Shown: positions 25,873-35,919 of the stretch, piece after piece
How the letters are laid out: every line of letters starts with the position of its first letter
Numbering within the stretch: the first letter of the stretch is position 1
Origin: an uncultured Acetobacteraceae bacterium
Lineage (GTDB): Bacteria > Pseudomonadota > Alphaproteobacteria > Acetobacterales > Acetobacteraceae
Assembly: GCA_903918315.1 (NCBI GenBank)
Contig: CAIXEA010000223.1
Location: 1-50,412 of the forward strand
DNA length: 50,412 nucleotides
Direction of reading: 5' to 3'
Translations under genes and position numbers: made by a program
Notes under the pieces: generated by a model
Told to the model about the DNA's origin: nothing
The model's database searches: none
What the model saw: the letters and a program-made list of their open reading frames with translations, nothing else

Positions 25873-27123
25873 TTACTCCGCCGCCAGACCCGGCGTGAAC
25901 GCCGGAAGCGACGCCCGCAACGCAGTGTCCATCGGTTTGGGCCACCAGCGGTGTTCCCAGTCCGCCTGGAATTTGCGCAAGGTGGGCATCACCTTCTCAG
26001 CGAAAATTTTGGTGTTGTAACGCGTCAGATCCTTATTCATGTTGCCGAACTGCATCAGCAGCATCAGATTCCCGACATTCAGACTTTCCGCGAGTTCGAC
26101 GATTTGTTCGGTCACCTGGCTGGGCGAACCGATGACGATGTAGCCCGCATCCACCAGGCCCTTCATATCCGTCGGCCGCGCCACGGTGCGCAAAGCCGCC
26201 GCGCTGACCTGACTACTCAGACCGGCACGCTGTGTCGCTTCGGTCGAATAACCCGGCGGCGCGGCGAAGCGCGGATCGAAATGGAGGCAGCGGCCGAAGA
26301 AATATTCCGCTGCCTCGGTATACATCTCCATGGCCTGGTCGCGGCTTTCCGCCACCGCGATGGTTTGGGCGAAAGCGGCGCGGTACGGGTTGCGATCTTT
26401 GCCGAGGCGGTCCATCTCCCCCCAGAAACCATCCATCGTCGCTTTGCCGGCCTTGTGGCCATAATAGGACAGGTAGCAATAGACGTAATCCATTTCCGCG
26501 CACCATTGCCACGTTTCCACCGACCCGCCGCCCGGAATCCAAATCGGCGGATGCGGCGTCTGAATCGGCCGCGGCCAGACGTTGACGTAACGTTGCTGGT
26601 TGTAGCGGCCGTTGAAAGCGAAGGTGTCCTTTTCCTTCCAGGCCCGCATGATCAGGTCATGCGCTTCCAGATATCGTTCCCGCAGCTGCGACGGATTTTG
26701 GCCATAGGCGAAACAATCATCCATCGGGGTGCCAACGGGAAATCCGGCGATCAGGCGGCCGCCGGAAATCACGTCGAGCATGGCGAACTCCTCCGCCACC
26801 CGTGTCGGCGGATTATAGAGCGCGATCGAATTACCCATCACGCAAATCGTCGCATCCGTCGTCCGCCGCGCCAGCGACGAGGCAATCAGGTTCGGGGATG
26901 GCATCAACCCATAACCGTTGGAGTGATGCTCGTTGACGCAAATCGCGTCATAGCCGCAGTCCGCGGCATATTCGAGCTCATCCATGAAATCATTGTACAT
27001 CAAATGCGCCCGCTTCGGGTCGAACAGCGAAGAATGGATATCGACCCAGACGGAGGGATGCTTCTCTTTGAAGTCCTCCGGCAGCTCCGTGTATGGCATC
27101 AGATGGAACCACATCAGCTTCAT
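25873..27123 (-). CDS. LLM class flavin-dependent oxidoreductase
   Basis: A 416-residue member of the luciferase-like superfamily in the larger FMN-dependent subgroup. It starts MKLMWFHLMPYTELPEDF, then CVNEHHSNGYGLMPSPNLIAS and DVISGGRLIAGFPVGTP, and carries the PPIWIPGGGSVETW segment. The chosen ATG has GGGGAG about ten bases upstream. Longer reading adds non-conserved residues. It ends seven bases from the Uma2 stop (convergent) and is divergent from hslV. Such enzymes often oxidise alkanes, sulfonates, terpenes or long-chain aldehydes. The substrate is unknown here. Confidence 0.88.
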   Translation of the reverse strand: MKLMWFHLMPYTELPEDFKEKHPSVWVDIHSSLFDPKRAHLMYNDFMDELEYAADCGYDAICVNEHHSNGYGLMPSPNLIASSLARRTTDATICVMGNSIALYNPPTRVAEEFAMLDVISGGRLIAGFPVGTPMDDCFAYGQNPSQLRERYLEAHDLIMRAWKEKDTFAFNGRYNQQRYVNVWPRPIQTPHPPIWIPGGGSVETWQWCAEMDYVYCYLSYYGHKAGKATMDGFWGEMDRLGKDRNPYRAAFAQTIAVAESRDQAMEMYTEAAEYFFGRCLHFDPRFAAPPGYSTEATQRAGLSSQVSAAALRTVARPTDMKGLVDAGYIVIGSPSQVTEQIVELAESLNVGNLMLLMQFGNMNKDLTRYNTKIFAEKVMPTLRKFQADWEHRWWPKPMDTALRASLPAFTPGLAAE

Positions 27124-27242
27124 GGTCCGGCGCTCCCCAATGATTTTTCTACTGACCAGTAGAACATCGGCCGGCGCCGGCGGCAACGGGATTTGCGTCA
27201 AGCTCTTGCCGTGCCCCCGGCGAACCGCCATCTAGCAGCGTC

Positions 27243-27809
27243 ATGCAGAACACATCATCCAACCCACACGACCCCATCGGCTGGCACGGCACCACCATCC
27301 TGTGTGTGCGGCGCGGCGGGACGGTGACAATGGCCGGCGACGGCCAGGTCAGCCTCGGCCCCACCATCGTCAAGGGCAACGCCCGCAAGGTCCGCCGGAT
27401 CGGCGCCGGCGGCACCGTGCTCGCAGGCTTCGCCGGCGCCACCGCCGACGCCTTCACGCTGCTGGAGCGGCTGGAGACCAAGCTCGAACGCTTTCCCAAC
27501 CAGCTCGAACGCGCCTGCGTCGAGCTGGCCAAAGACTGGCGGACGGACCGCTACCTCCGCCGGCTCGAAGCCATGATGGCGGTCGCCGACAAGTCACACA
27601 GCTATACCCTGACCGGCAACGGCGACGTGCTGGAGCCCGAGGACGGGGTCATCGCCATCGGCTCCGGCGGCAACTACGCCCTCGCCGCCGCCCGCGCGCT
27701 GATGGAGGTCCCGGATCTGACCGCCGAAGACATCGCCCGGCGATCGATGAAGATCGCCTCCCAGATCTGCGTTTACACCAACGGCAACATTATCATTGAG
27801 ACCATCTGA
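27243..27809 (+). CDS. hslV: HslV, peptidase subunit of the HslVU protease
   Basis: A 188-residue threonine protease of the proteasome family. A 16-residue propeptide ends before Thr17 ([12 protein letters not shown]), the catalytic N-terminal threonine. The middle shows [21 protein letters not shown] split by the active-site loop, and the C-terminus is complete. It overlaps hslU by one base. No ribosome site is visible before ATG. A TTGCCG-N17-CATCTA promoter-like pair (27206-27234) would start transcription about two bases before the ATG, so translation may be leaderless. HslV forms the dodecameric core that degrades unfolded proteins delivered by HslU. Confidence 0.95.
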   Translation: MQNTSSNPHDPIGWHGTTILCVRRGGTVTMAGDGQVSLGPTIVKGNARKVRRIGAGGTVLAGFAGATADAFTLLERLETKLERFPNQLERACVELAKDWRTDRYLRRLEAMMAVADKSHSYTLTGNGDVLEPEDGVIAIGSGGNYALAAARALMEVPDLTAEDIARRSMKIASQICVYTNGNIIIETI

Positions 27810-29134
27810 TGGACGTTCCCACCTACTCCCCGCGGGAGATCGTGTCCGAACTCGACCGCTACATCGTCGGGCAGAATGACGCCAAGCGCGCGGTGGCGAT
27901 CGCCATGCGCAACCGCTGGCGGCGCCAGAACCTGCCCGCTGCCATGCGCGAGGAAGTCGTTCCCAAAAACATCCTCATGATCGGCCCCACCGGCTGCGGT
28001 AAAACCGAAATCGCACGGCGGCTGGCCAAACTGGCGCAAGCCCCGTTCCTCAAGGTGGAAGCGACCAAGTTCACCGAAGTCGGCTATGTCGGGCGCGACG
28101 TGGAAAGCATCGTCCGAGACCTCGTCGATGCCAGTTTGAACATGCTGCGCGAAGCCTCCCGCAAGGAAGTCCAGGCCAAGGCCGAATTGAATGCCGAAGA
28201 GCGCCTGATCACAGCACTGGTGGGCGAAGACGCCGCCGCCGATACGCGCTCAAAGTTCCGCCGCATGCTGCGGGCCGGTGAGTTCGAGCAGAAGGAGATC
28301 GAGATCGCGGTCTCTGAGCCCGCCGGTAACCCGATCGGGCAGATCGACCTGCCGGGCATGCCGCCCGGGCAGGTCATCAACCTGTCGGAGATGATGAAGG
28401 GCATGATGGGTGGCGGCCGCCCGCAACAGAAGCGGCGCATGACCGTCGAGGCGGCCCGCCGCCTAATGGAAGCAGAAGAGGCCGAAAGCCTCCTGGACAA
28501 TGACCGCCTCGCCAAGGAAGCCGTCGATCACGCCCAGAACAACGGCATCGTCTTCATCGACGAAATCGACAAAATTTGCGCCCGCACCCATGAAGGCGGC
28601 GCCCGGGGCGGCGACGTGTCACGCGAAGGCGTGCAGCGCGACCTGCTGCCGCTGATTGAGGGTACGACGGTCAACACCAAGTATGGGCTGGTGAAAACCG
28701 ACCATGTGCTGTTCATCGCCTCGGGCGCCTTCCACCTGGCGAAGCCGTCCGATCTGCTGCCGGAATTGCAGGGCCGCCTGCCGATCAGGGTAGAATTGGC
28801 GCCGCTGTCGCGGGACGATCTGCGGCGGATTTTGACGGAGCCGGAACACTCCTTGCTGAAACAATACACCGCGCTGATGGGCACGGAGGCAGTCACGCTC
28901 AGTTTCACCCATGGGGCGATCGACGCGCTGGCGGATCTCGCGGCGGACATCAACGACCGTGTCGAGAATATCGGCGCCCGGCGGCTGCATACGGTCTTGG
29001 AACGGCTTCTCGAAGACATCAGCTTCACGGCCACCGACCGTGGCGGTGAGGCGATCGAGGTCGATGCAGCCTATGTGAACGAGAAGGTCGCACCTTTGGC
29101 ACAGAAGGGTGACCTGAGCCGGTTTATCCTTTGA
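27809..29134 (+). CDS. hslU: HslU, ATPase subunit of the HslVU protease
   Basis: A 441-residue AAA+ unfoldase. Walker A is GPTGCGKT at residues 59-66, Walker B is [11 protein letters not shown] near residue 250, and the sensor region has [16 protein letters not shown]. The family-specific I domain lies between them with its long charged helices and the GMMGGG segment. The C-terminus ends SRFIL, matching the usual tail that docks into HslV pockets. It overlaps hslV by one base, so the pair is an operon. Confidence 0.97.
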   Translation: MDVPTYSPREIVSELDRYIVGQNDAKRAVAIAMRNRWRRQNLPAAMREEVVPKNILMIGPTGCGKTEIARRLAKLAQAPFLKVEATKFTEVGYVGRDVESIVRDLVDASLNMLREASRKEVQAKAELNAEERLITALVGEDAAADTRSKFRRMLRAGEFEQKEIEIAVSEPAGNPIGQIDLPGMPPGQVINLSEMMKGMMGGGRPQQKRRMTVEAARRLMEAEEAESLLDNDRLAKEAVDHAQNNGIVFIDEIDKICARTHEGGARGGDVSREGVQRDLLPLIEGTTVNTKYGLVKTDHVLFIASGAFHLAKPSDLLPELQGRLPIRVELAPLSRDDLRRILTEPEHSLLKQYTALMGTEAVTLSFTHGAIDALADLAADINDRVENIGARRLHTVLERLLEDISFTATDRGGEAIEVDAAYVNEKVAPLAQKGDLSRFIL

Positions 29135-29209
29135 CCCCGGACATTGGAGGGCGCCCTCAATCCCGATAGAAGGGCGCGTCACGAATCAACACGATCTGAG
29201 GAGCCTCCC

Positions 29210-30073
29210 ATGACCCTACCCCGCCTTGGCGCCTGGTATTCCACCGACAAACTGATCAGCCCTACGCAGATCCGCGCATTCGTCGGGCACGTGGAACGCT
29301 GCGGCTACGGTGTGCTGTGGTACCCGGAATCCCGCGGCAATGAATCGTTCAGCATCGCCGGCTACATGCTCGCGAACACCACAACCCTGAAGATCGGCAG
29401 CTCGATCGCCAGCATCTATGCCCGCGACGCGTTCACATCCCGCCGCGGCATGATCACTCTGAACCAGCTCTATGGCGACCGGTTCATCCTGGGCTTGGGC
29501 GTCAGCCACATGCCCATGGTGGAAGGCATTCGCGGCCATACCTATGAGAAGCCCATCCCGACGATGCGGAAGTACATCAACGGGATTACCGCGGGGGAAG
29601 CCGGCGCGGCCGATTTCCCGATCTGCGTCGCGGCCCTCGGCCCGTTGATGTTGAAGCTGTCGGGCGAGATGACGCAGGGTGCGATCCCCTACAACACCAA
29701 TCCGGAACATACCGCGCGCGCCGCCAAAATCCTTGGCCCCAACAAGTGGTTGGCCATTGAGCAAAAGGTGACCCTGGAAACCGACCCGGTGAAGGCCCGG
29801 GCCCTCGGCCGCAATGAGCTGTCGCGCTACATGGTGCTGGACAATTACCGCAACGCCTGGCTGGGTATGGGCTTCTCCGAAGCCGAACTGGCGAATGGCG
29901 GGTCTGACGCATTTATCGATCAGATGTGCCTGTGGGGCACGGCGGAGCAGGTCAAGGCGAAGCTGCGGGCGCATTTTGCCGCCGGGGCCACGCATGTCGC
30001 GATCCAACCGGTCCACCAGGACGGCGATATTGCCGCCCGCGATTCCATTCTGTCGGCGTTAGCCGATACCTGA
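29210..30073 (+). CDS. LLM class F420-dependent oxidoreductase
   Basis: A 287-residue luciferase-like oxidoreductase, resembling the TIGR03620 group. It begins LPRLGAWYSTDKLISPTQIRAF and has GVLWYPESRGNESFSIAGYML and RFILGLGVSHMPMVEGIRG. The ATG was chosen because GAGGAGCCTCCC precedes it and the family start aligns. It follows hslU by 75 bp in the same direction and could share the transcript, although the function is unrelated. It is the third LLM enzyme in the window. Cofactor and substrate remain unknown. Confidence 0.87.
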   Translation: MTLPRLGAWYSTDKLISPTQIRAFVGHVERCGYGVLWYPESRGNESFSIAGYMLANTTTLKIGSSIASIYARDAFTSRRGMITLNQLYGDRFILGLGVSHMPMVEGIRGHTYEKPIPTMRKYINGITAGEAGAADFPICVAALGPLMLKLSGEMTQGAIPYNTNPEHTARAAKILGPNKWLAIEQKVTLETDPVKARALGRNELSRYMVLDNYRNAWLGMGFSEAELANGGSDAFIDQMCLWGTAEQVKAKLRAHFAAGATHVAIQPVHQDGDIAARDSILSALADT

Positions 30074-30080
30074 GCGACGA

Positions 30081-31073
30081 TCAGGCCGGCAATGCCCCCA
30101 GGCATCGCCGGCCAATCGGCGCCCGCCCGACGATATCAAGGATGCGGGACTGATCATCCGCCGACAGCACATCACGCCATTTACCGAGTGAGCGCGCACC
30201 ATCGCGCAGCACCTGGAAATAGCGATCGGGCCCACGGTAGCTGATACTGCGCTGAATGAAGCGTTCGCAGGCCGCATGCCAGGGCAATTCGGCGAACGCG
30301 AACAGACGGCGTGCCTCTTGCAAGGGATCCGCCACGAGGTCCCCATAATGCGCGATACAGGCGTTCGAGCGGCTCTGAAGATCATCATGGCTTTTTTGAT
30401 TGGTGATAAGCCAATCCCAGGCCATCAGCTCCACGGGCGTGCATCGTTCAAGTTGCGTAGGTGACAGCTGGAACCGCTCAGCCTGCGGGGTACGCAGCAA
30501 GCGCAGATCAAAATGGCCGACGGGCAATTTGCCTTTCGCCTCCCCGACCATCCGCGACGCGATTTGCCCGAAAGGGTCGCGCACCAGCAAAACGATGCGC
30601 GCGTCGGGCATTGCCTCCGCGAACAGGCCGACACGGCCGAGGGCGCTAATGGATTTGATCACGACATGCGGACGCGGTGCGTGCGCATAAACGTGAAATT
30701 CGGGCAGCATACAGCGCCGCAGCAAATGTGCCGGCGTCAACCGCGCCGCCGCGCGCAACCCCACAATCGCCGCCAAACGGGCGGGCCTGCTGAACCAGGT
30801 ATCATGCGCCTTTGGAAAATTCGGCAATTTACCCGCGGTTTTGAGATCGCAGGTCGACACCAGACGCCCGACATAGTCACGCGCGATACGAAGATAGGGA
30901 TCCAACGCATCACTGTCGCAAATCGTCGGAAGCCGGGGTTCGGCGACAACCAGATCCGGCTCATGACGATAGAGCACATTAGGATGGCTATCGAAGATTT
31001 TGGCCAGCCAGGTCGTTCCGGACCGCGGCGCACCGGCCACGAACAGCAAAGGCGGCGCACCGTCGGACGTCAT
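30081..31073 (-). CDS. Sulfotransferase family protein
   Basis: A PAPS-dependent sulfotransferase of about 330 residues. The phosphosulfate loop is FVAGAPRSGTTWLAKIFDSHP close to the N-terminus, followed by the acidic YRHEPDLVV segment, and a 3'-phosphate-site-like RIVLLVRDPFGQIASRM lies near the middle. The start is uncertain. I use ATG at 31073, which gives the usual short lead before the loop. A TTG at 31187 would add 38 non-conserved residues. It converges on the LLM gene. No acceptor or carbohydrate genes lie nearby. Confidence 0.85.
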   Translation of the reverse strand: MTSDGAPPLLFVAGAPRSGTTWLAKIFDSHPNVLYRHEPDLVVAEPRLPTICDSDALDPYLRIARDYVGRLVSTCDLKTAGKLPNFPKAHDTWFSRPARLAAIVGLRAAARLTPAHLLRRCMLPEFHVYAHAPRPHVVIKSISALGRVGLFAEAMPDARIVLLVRDPFGQIASRMVGEAKGKLPVGHFDLRLLRTPQAERFQLSPTQLERCTPVELMAWDWLITNQKSHDDLQSRSNACIAHYGDLVADPLQEARRLFAFAELPWHAACERFIQRSISYRGPDRYFQVLRDGARSLGKWRDVLSADDQSRILDIVGRAPIGRRCLGALPA

Positions 31074-31187
31074 GCCCGGCTGGATGGGGATGTCACCTTT
31101 CGCCAATACATCCAGCAAAGCGATACTTTCAGTTGGACACACAACATCGATGAAACCAACCTGCCGGACCGACCGAGGTAGCGTCAA

Positions 31188-31395
31188 GCGTTACCTTTTC
31201 ACAAAAACATGAGTTCCAAATTATAGTTTTCAGAAATTAGCATAATAATACACTTGTATAAATATTGGGAATAACCGCGAAACTCTCGCCATCAATGGCG
31301 CGCAAATCCGATATATTTTGCCAAAAGATGAAATAACGGAACTAAGCGGCGCGCCGTCCGCATATCTCATTTGCCCACATTACATCTGCACGGGG
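31188..31395. other. AT-rich non-coding spacer
   Basis: The stretch from about 31190 to 31345 is strikingly richer in A and T than its neighbours, with runs such as AATTATAGTTTTC and GATATATTTTGCC. No open frame with a credible product was found in any frame. It lies upstream of the sulfotransferase and downstream of gcvP. It may hold promoters for the sulfotransferase or be the remains of transferred DNA. Confidence 0.6.
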
Positions 31396-31409
31396 CGCCA
31401 GCCCTGGCG
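31396..31409 (-). terminator. Short hairpin after gcvP
   Basis: CGCCAG and CTGGCG form a six-base stem with a two-base spacer, seven bases beyond the gcvP stop. There is no T-tract. It is a weak candidate terminator. Confidence 0.3.
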
Positions 31410-31415
31410 ACGGGC

Positions 31416-34271
31416 TTAGGCGTATTGCTCCAACGGCACGCAGGTGCACATCAGATTGCGGTCGCCATAAACATTGTCGACCCGCTTCACCGGCGGCCAG
31501 TATTTCGACGCCGCCACCCAGGGCAGCGGAAAAGCGGCCTGCTCCCGCGAATAGGCATGCGGCCAGGCATCGGCGGTGACCTCACGCGCCGTATGCGGGG
31601 CATGCTTCAGGGGATTGTCGGCCCGATCCATCACGCCCGTCCCGATCGCGGCGATTTCGGCCCGGATCGCGATCATGGCGTCACAGAAGCGGTCGATCTC
31701 CGATTTCGCCTCACTTTCCGTCGGTTCGATCATCAGCGTCCCTGCCACCGGCCAGGACATGGTCGGGGCATGGTAGCCGTAGTCCTGCAGGCGTTTGGCG
31801 ATGTCTTCGACCTGGATGCCGGCCTCAGCCGCGAAGCCGCGGCAATCAACGATGCATTCATGGGCCACCATGCCACCAAAACCGGTATAGAGGATCGGAT
31901 AGGCACCCTTCAGCCGCGTGGCGATGTAGTTGGCATTGAGGATCGCAACCTCCGAGGCCCGCTTCAGCCCCGCCGCGCCCATCATCCGGATATACGCATA
32001 GGAAATCGGCACAATCAGCGCGCTGCCAAACGGCGCCGCTGAGATCGGTCCGATCCCCGTGATCGGCCCGGCATCGGGGCGGAGCGGATGGTTCGGCAGA
32101 AACCCCGCCAGATGCGCCGCCACGCCCACAGGCCCCACACCCGGACCACCGCCGCCATGCGGAATACAAAAGGTCTTGTGCAGGTTCAGATGGCAGACAT
32201 CCGCCCCGATCCGGGCCGGGGACGTCAGACCCACCTGCGCGTTCATATTGGCGCCATCCATATAGACCTGCCCACCGGCGTCATGCACCAGGCGGCAGAT
32301 GTCACGAATGGCCTCCTCGAACACGCCATGCGTGGACGGGTAGGTAATCATCAACGCCGCCAGTTTGTCGGCATGCAGCCCGGTCTTGGCGCGCAGGTCA
32401 CCCAGATCGACGTTACCCTCCTTGTCACACGCCACGACCACCACCCGCAGGCCCGCCATCGCCGCGCTGGCCGGGTTCGTCCCATGCGCGGAAGACGGGA
32501 TCAGGCAAATATCGCGATGCGATTGGCCGCGCGATTCATGCCAGGCACGGATCGCCAGCAGCCCGGCATATTCACCTTGGGAACCCGCATTGGGCTGGAG
32601 CGACACGGCCGCGAAACCGGTCGCCTCACACAGCCATTGCTCGACGCGATGGATCAACGTGACAAATCCCTTCGTCTGATCCGCCGGTGCGAACGGATGC
32701 AGATCGGCGAATCCAGGCAGCGTGATCGGGATCATCTCGGCCGAGGCATTCAGCTTCATCGTGCACGACCCCAGCGGGATCATGCTACGATTGAGCGCGA
32801 TATCCTTGTCTTCCAGCCGCTTGAGGTAACGCAGCATCTCGTGTTCGGCGTGATGCGTGTTGAACACCGCCTGTTCCAGGAACGGCGCCGTGCGCGCCAT
32901 GCCTGGCGGAATACTGGGTTCGGCCGCGGACAAGTCGCCGCCCAGAACCTGCGCAATACGAGCCAGATCGGCGCGGGTGATCGTTTCATCGAGTGACAGG
33001 CTGATTGTCCCATCATCGACGCGGCGCCCGTTGAAGCCCGCCTCCAGCAACGCCTGCTGTAAGGCCGTGGCATCGCGACAGCCCAGCTCAATGGTATCAA
33101 AGAACGCCGGGTGGCGGACCTGGTAGCCGCCCCGCCTGGCACAATCGGCCAGTAACCGCGCCTGCAGATTGACGCGCTGAGCAATGCGGCGAAGGCCCCG
33201 GTTGCCATGCCAAACCGCGTAGAAACTGGCCATCACCGCCAGCAGCACCTGCGCGGTGCAGATGTTGGAGGTCGCCTTTTCACGCCGGATATGCTGCTCG
33301 CGGGTTTGCAGAGCCAGCCGCATCGCCGGGTGACCCGCCGCATCCTGCGACACGCCGACAAGGCGCCCCGGCATGGCGCGCTTGAAGGCGTCGCGGGTGG
33401 CGAAATACCCGGCATGCGGGCCGCCGAAACCCATCGGCACGCCAAAGCGCTGCGCGGAGCCGACGACGATATCGGCACCCATCTCACCCGGCGGCTTCAG
33501 GATCGCCAGGGAGAGCGGATCCGCCGCGACAATCGCCAGAGCAGCGCAACCATGGGCGGCTTCGATCTCGGGCGTCAGGTCCCGCAAACCGCCGGTCGAG
33601 CCGGGGTATTGCAGCAGCACCGCGAACGGCCGCAGATCCGCCACCGCCGCGCGATCGCCCGGCGCGAAATCCACCAGGCGGATGCCAATGGGCCGGGCGC
33701 GGGTGGCGAGAACGGCGCGCGTCTGGGGATGCACATCCGCGGCGACCGCGATGACATCGGATTTCGACTTGCTGATGCCATGCGCCATGGCCATCGCCTC
33801 CGCCGCCGCGGTCGCCTCATCCAGCAAGGACGCGTTGGCGATCTCCATCCCCGTCAGTTCGCAGATCATGGTCTGGAAGTTCAGCAGCGCTTCCAGCCGG
33901 CCTTGGGCGATTTCGGCCTGATAGGGTGTGTAGGCGGTGTACCAACCGGGGTTTTCCAGAACATTGCGCAGGATCACCGGCGGCGTGACGGTCCCATGAT
34001 ACCCAAGCCCAATCAGTGATTTCCTGACAACGTTGCGTTCGGCCAGCCCTCGCAACTCCGCAAGCACGGCGGCCTCATCGATCGCCGGCGGGAGATTCAA
34101 GGATTCGTTGCTGCGGATGGACTCCGGAACCGTTTTCGCGGCCACATCGTCCAGACTGGCAGCGCCGACCACATGAAGCATGGCGGCGATCTCATGCTCC
34201 GACGGCCCGATATGGCGCGCGACGAAGGCATCCGAGGCTTCGAGCAGATCGAGCGCCGCCAGAGTGTCCAT
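31416..34271 (-). CDS. gcvP: Glycine dehydrogenase (decarboxylating), P protein
   Basis: A 951-residue PLP enzyme that decarboxylates glycine and passes the aminomethyl group to the lipoyl arm of GcvH. It is the fused single-chain form (N- and C-halves correspond to GcvPA and GcvPB). The N-terminal half has [14 protein letters not shown] and [31 protein letters not shown]-type sequence split over several lines. The C-terminal half has the PLP lysine in [17 protein letters not shown] at about residue 699. Length and motifs are complete. It starts three bases after the gcvH stop. gcvT is not in this operon. Confidence 0.97.
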   Translation of the reverse strand: MDTLAALDLLEASDAFVARHIGPSEHEIAAMLHVVGAASLDDVAAKTVPESIRSNESLNLPPAIDEAAVLAELRGLAERNVVRKSLIGLGYHGTVTPPVILRNVLENPGWYTAYTPYQAEIAQGRLEALLNFQTMICELTGMEIANASLLDEATAAAEAMAMAHGISKSKSDVIAVAADVHPQTRAVLATRARPIGIRLVDFAPGDRAAVADLRPFAVLLQYPGSTGGLRDLTPEIEAAHGCAALAIVAADPLSLAILKPPGEMGADIVVGSAQRFGVPMGFGGPHAGYFATRDAFKRAMPGRLVGVSQDAAGHPAMRLALQTREQHIRREKATSNICTAQVLLAVMASFYAVWHGNRGLRRIAQRVNLQARLLADCARRGGYQVRHPAFFDTIELGCRDATALQQALLEAGFNGRRVDDGTISLSLDETITRADLARIAQVLGGDLSAAEPSIPPGMARTAPFLEQAVFNTHHAEHEMLRYLKRLEDKDIALNRSMIPLGSCTMKLNASAEMIPITLPGFADLHPFAPADQTKGFVTLIHRVEQWLCEATGFAAVSLQPNAGSQGEYAGLLAIRAWHESRGQSHRDICLIPSSAHGTNPASAAMAGLRVVVVACDKEGNVDLGDLRAKTGLHADKLAALMITYPSTHGVFEEAIRDICRLVHDAGGQVYMDGANMNAQVGLTSPARIGADVCHLNLHKTFCIPHGGGGPGVGPVGVAAHLAGFLPNHPLRPDAGPITGIGPISAAPFGSALIVPISYAYIRMMGAAGLKRASEVAILNANYIATRLKGAYPILYTGFGGMVAHECIVDCRGFAAEAGIQVEDIAKRLQDYGYHAPTMSWPVAGTLMIEPTESEAKSEIDRFCDAMIAIRAEIAAIGTGVMDRADNPLKHAPHTAREVTADAWPHAYSREQAAFPLPWVAASKYWPPVKRVDNVYGDRNLMCTCVPLEQYA

Positions 34272-34273
34272 TG

Positions 34274-34663
34274 CTAACCGTTCTCGAGAAATTCTTCGTA
34301 GGCTTCCTCGTCCATCAATTCCTCGAACACCTCGGGATCTTCGAGTTCGATGCGAAAGAACCAGCCCTCCCCTTCCGCGTCGCTATTCACGATCGCGGGG
34401 TCTTCGGTGATGGTCTCATTGATCTCGACCACCTTGCCAGCCAGCGGGGCGTAGACGTCGGAGGCCGCTTTGACGCTTTCCACCACCGCGCAGGCCTCAT
34501 TGGCCGATACCTCGCGTTCGAGTTCAGGCAGCTCGACATGCACGACGTCACCGAGCTGTTCCTGCGCGTGATCGGTGATCCCAACGGTGGCGATGTCACC
34601 GTCCAGGACGACCCATTCGTGGTCCTTGGTGTAGCGCTTGTCGGCGTTCTTCTTCGGGGCCAT
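34274..34663 (-). CDS. gcvH: Glycine cleavage system H protein
   Basis: A 129-residue carrier protein. The lipoylated lysine is Lys65 within ESVKAASD, inside the biotinyl-lipoyl fold ([21 protein letters not shown] at the front, [18 protein letters not shown] at the end). The N-terminal tail is short and basic and suggests no export. It lies between ilvE and gcvP, with gaps of 42 and 2 bases. It shuttles intermediates between the P, T and L proteins. Only the P protein is nearby. No glycine riboswitch is seen in the 42-base gap. Confidence 0.97.
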   Translation of the reverse strand: MAPKKNADKRYTKDHEWVVLDGDIATVGITDHAQEQLGDVVHVELPELEREVSANEACAVVESVKAASDVYAPLAGKVVEINETITEDPAIVNSDAEGEGWFFRIELEDPEVFEELMDEEAYEEFLENG

Positions 34664-34705
34664 GGGTCGCTCCTGGCGATGGGATGGGACTGATTCTGTC
34701 CTCGT

Positions 34706-35785
34706 TTAACCTCCGAGCCGGTTTCCCAAAAGACGGGTCCAGCCAAACGGGTCGGGCGCCGTGCCGTATTGAATGCCGACGATGGTGTCGTACAGCTTCT
34801 GCGTCAACGCGCCGGTCTGGCCACCATTGATCACATAACGTTCACCTTTGTAGCCCAGTTCGCCCACGGGGGAGATCACGGCAGCCGTGCCGGTGCCCCA
34901 CATTTCCAGAGTGCCGGCCGAGGCGGCCGCGGTCACTTCATCGATCGAAATCGGGCGTTCCGACACGCGCAGCCCCCAGGACCGCAACAATGTCAGCACG
35001 GAGTCACGCGTGATCCCGGCCAGGATGGCGCCGTTCAGTGGCGGCGTAACCACCTCATCGCCAATCTTCAACATGATATTCATGGTGCCGACTTCGTCGA
35101 GGTATTTGTGCTCGACGCCATCCAGCCAGAGAACCTGGGTATAGCCGGCTTTCTGCGCCTCCTCCGCGCCATACAAGCTGGCGGCATAGTTGGCCGCGGT
35201 CTTGGCAGCACCGAGCCCACCCTTGACCGCGCGCACATGCTGGTCAGACACCAGAATGCGAACGGGGTTCATACCCTCTTTGTAGTAAGCGCCGACGGGG
35301 CCCACGATCACGTAATAAAGATAGCTATGGGACGGATGCACGCCGAGGAACGTCTCAGTCGCGATCACGGTCGGGCGGATATAGAGTGAGGTGCCAGCCA
35401 TCTTCGGCACCCAGTTTTGATCAACCTCGACCAGAGCCCGGATCGACTCTTCCACCATCACCGGGTCCATCTCCGGGATACAGAGATAGTGGGCGGAGCG
35501 GTTGAGGCGGCGCGCATGATCGCCCGGCCGGAACAGACGGATCTGGCCGTCAGCACCGCGGAAGGCCTTCAGCCCGTCAAAGATCGCCTGACCGTAGTGC
35601 AGCACGCAGGTCGCCGGGTCCATGGTGAAAGGCGCGTAAGGGACGATCCGCGGATCATGCCAGCCCTGACCCTCATGATATTCCATCATGAACATGTGGT
35701 CTGAGAAGACCTTGCCGAACGCCAGTGTCTCGTCAGCGGGGGGCTGCTTGGGGTTCGTGGTCCGGGTGATGGCGATCTCTGTCAC
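34706..35785 (-). CDS. ilvE: Branched-chain amino acid aminotransferase (type II)
   Basis: A 359-residue PLP aminotransferase interconverting leucine, isoleucine or valine and their keto acids. Features are FGKVFSDHMFMMEYHEGQGWHD at the front (the type II start, here split by the helix border), YGQAIFDGLKAFRG, the PLP lysine in GAAKTAANYAASL near residue 195, and LDEVGTMNIM. The start is GTG with a GAGA-type site upstream. The gene is followed by gcvH after 42 bp in the same direction, an unusual neighbour that suggests a shared amino-acid catabolic transcript. A 134-bp gap before it holds no further feature I can support. Confidence 0.93.
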   Translation of the reverse strand: MTEIAITRTTNPKQPPADETLAFGKVFSDHMFMMEYHEGQGWHDPRIVPYAPFTMDPATCVLHYGQAIFDGLKAFRGADGQIRLFRPGDHARRLNRSAHYLCIPEMDPVMVEESIRALVEVDQNWVPKMAGTSLYIRPTVIATETFLGVHPSHSYLYYVIVGPVGAYYKEGMNPVRILVSDQHVRAVKGGLGAAKTAANYAASLYGAEEAQKAGYTQVLWLDGVEHKYLDEVGTMNIMLKIGDEVVTPPLNGAILAGITRDSVLTLLRSWGLRVSERPISIDEVTAAASAGTLEMWGTGTAAVISPVGELGYKGERYVINGGQTGALTQKLYDTIVGIQYGTAPDPFGWTRLLGNRLGG

Positions 35786-35919
35786 TGCATTCTCGTCGCG
35801 TCAGGGGTGGCGTGTGACGGGCAGAATACGACAGCGGGGCCGAGAGGCCAAATGCGGATTATGCCGCCGCCCCCGGACCAGGCCGCCGGGCGGCCCGCCC
35901 GTTCGTATCCATCGCCCTC

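Noticed and set aside
30081-31187. Sulfotransferase start at TTG 31187
   Set aside because: The extra 38 residues are not conserved, and the family usually starts close to the phosphosulfate loop. The choice remains uncertain.
31371-33000. Long plus-strand frames opposite gcvP
   Set aside because: They are antisense shadows in GC-rich DNA. GcvP is complete on the minus strand.
34664-34705. Glycine riboswitch before gcvH
   Set aside because: The gap is only 42 bases and has none of the paired-helix pattern of a glycine aptamer.
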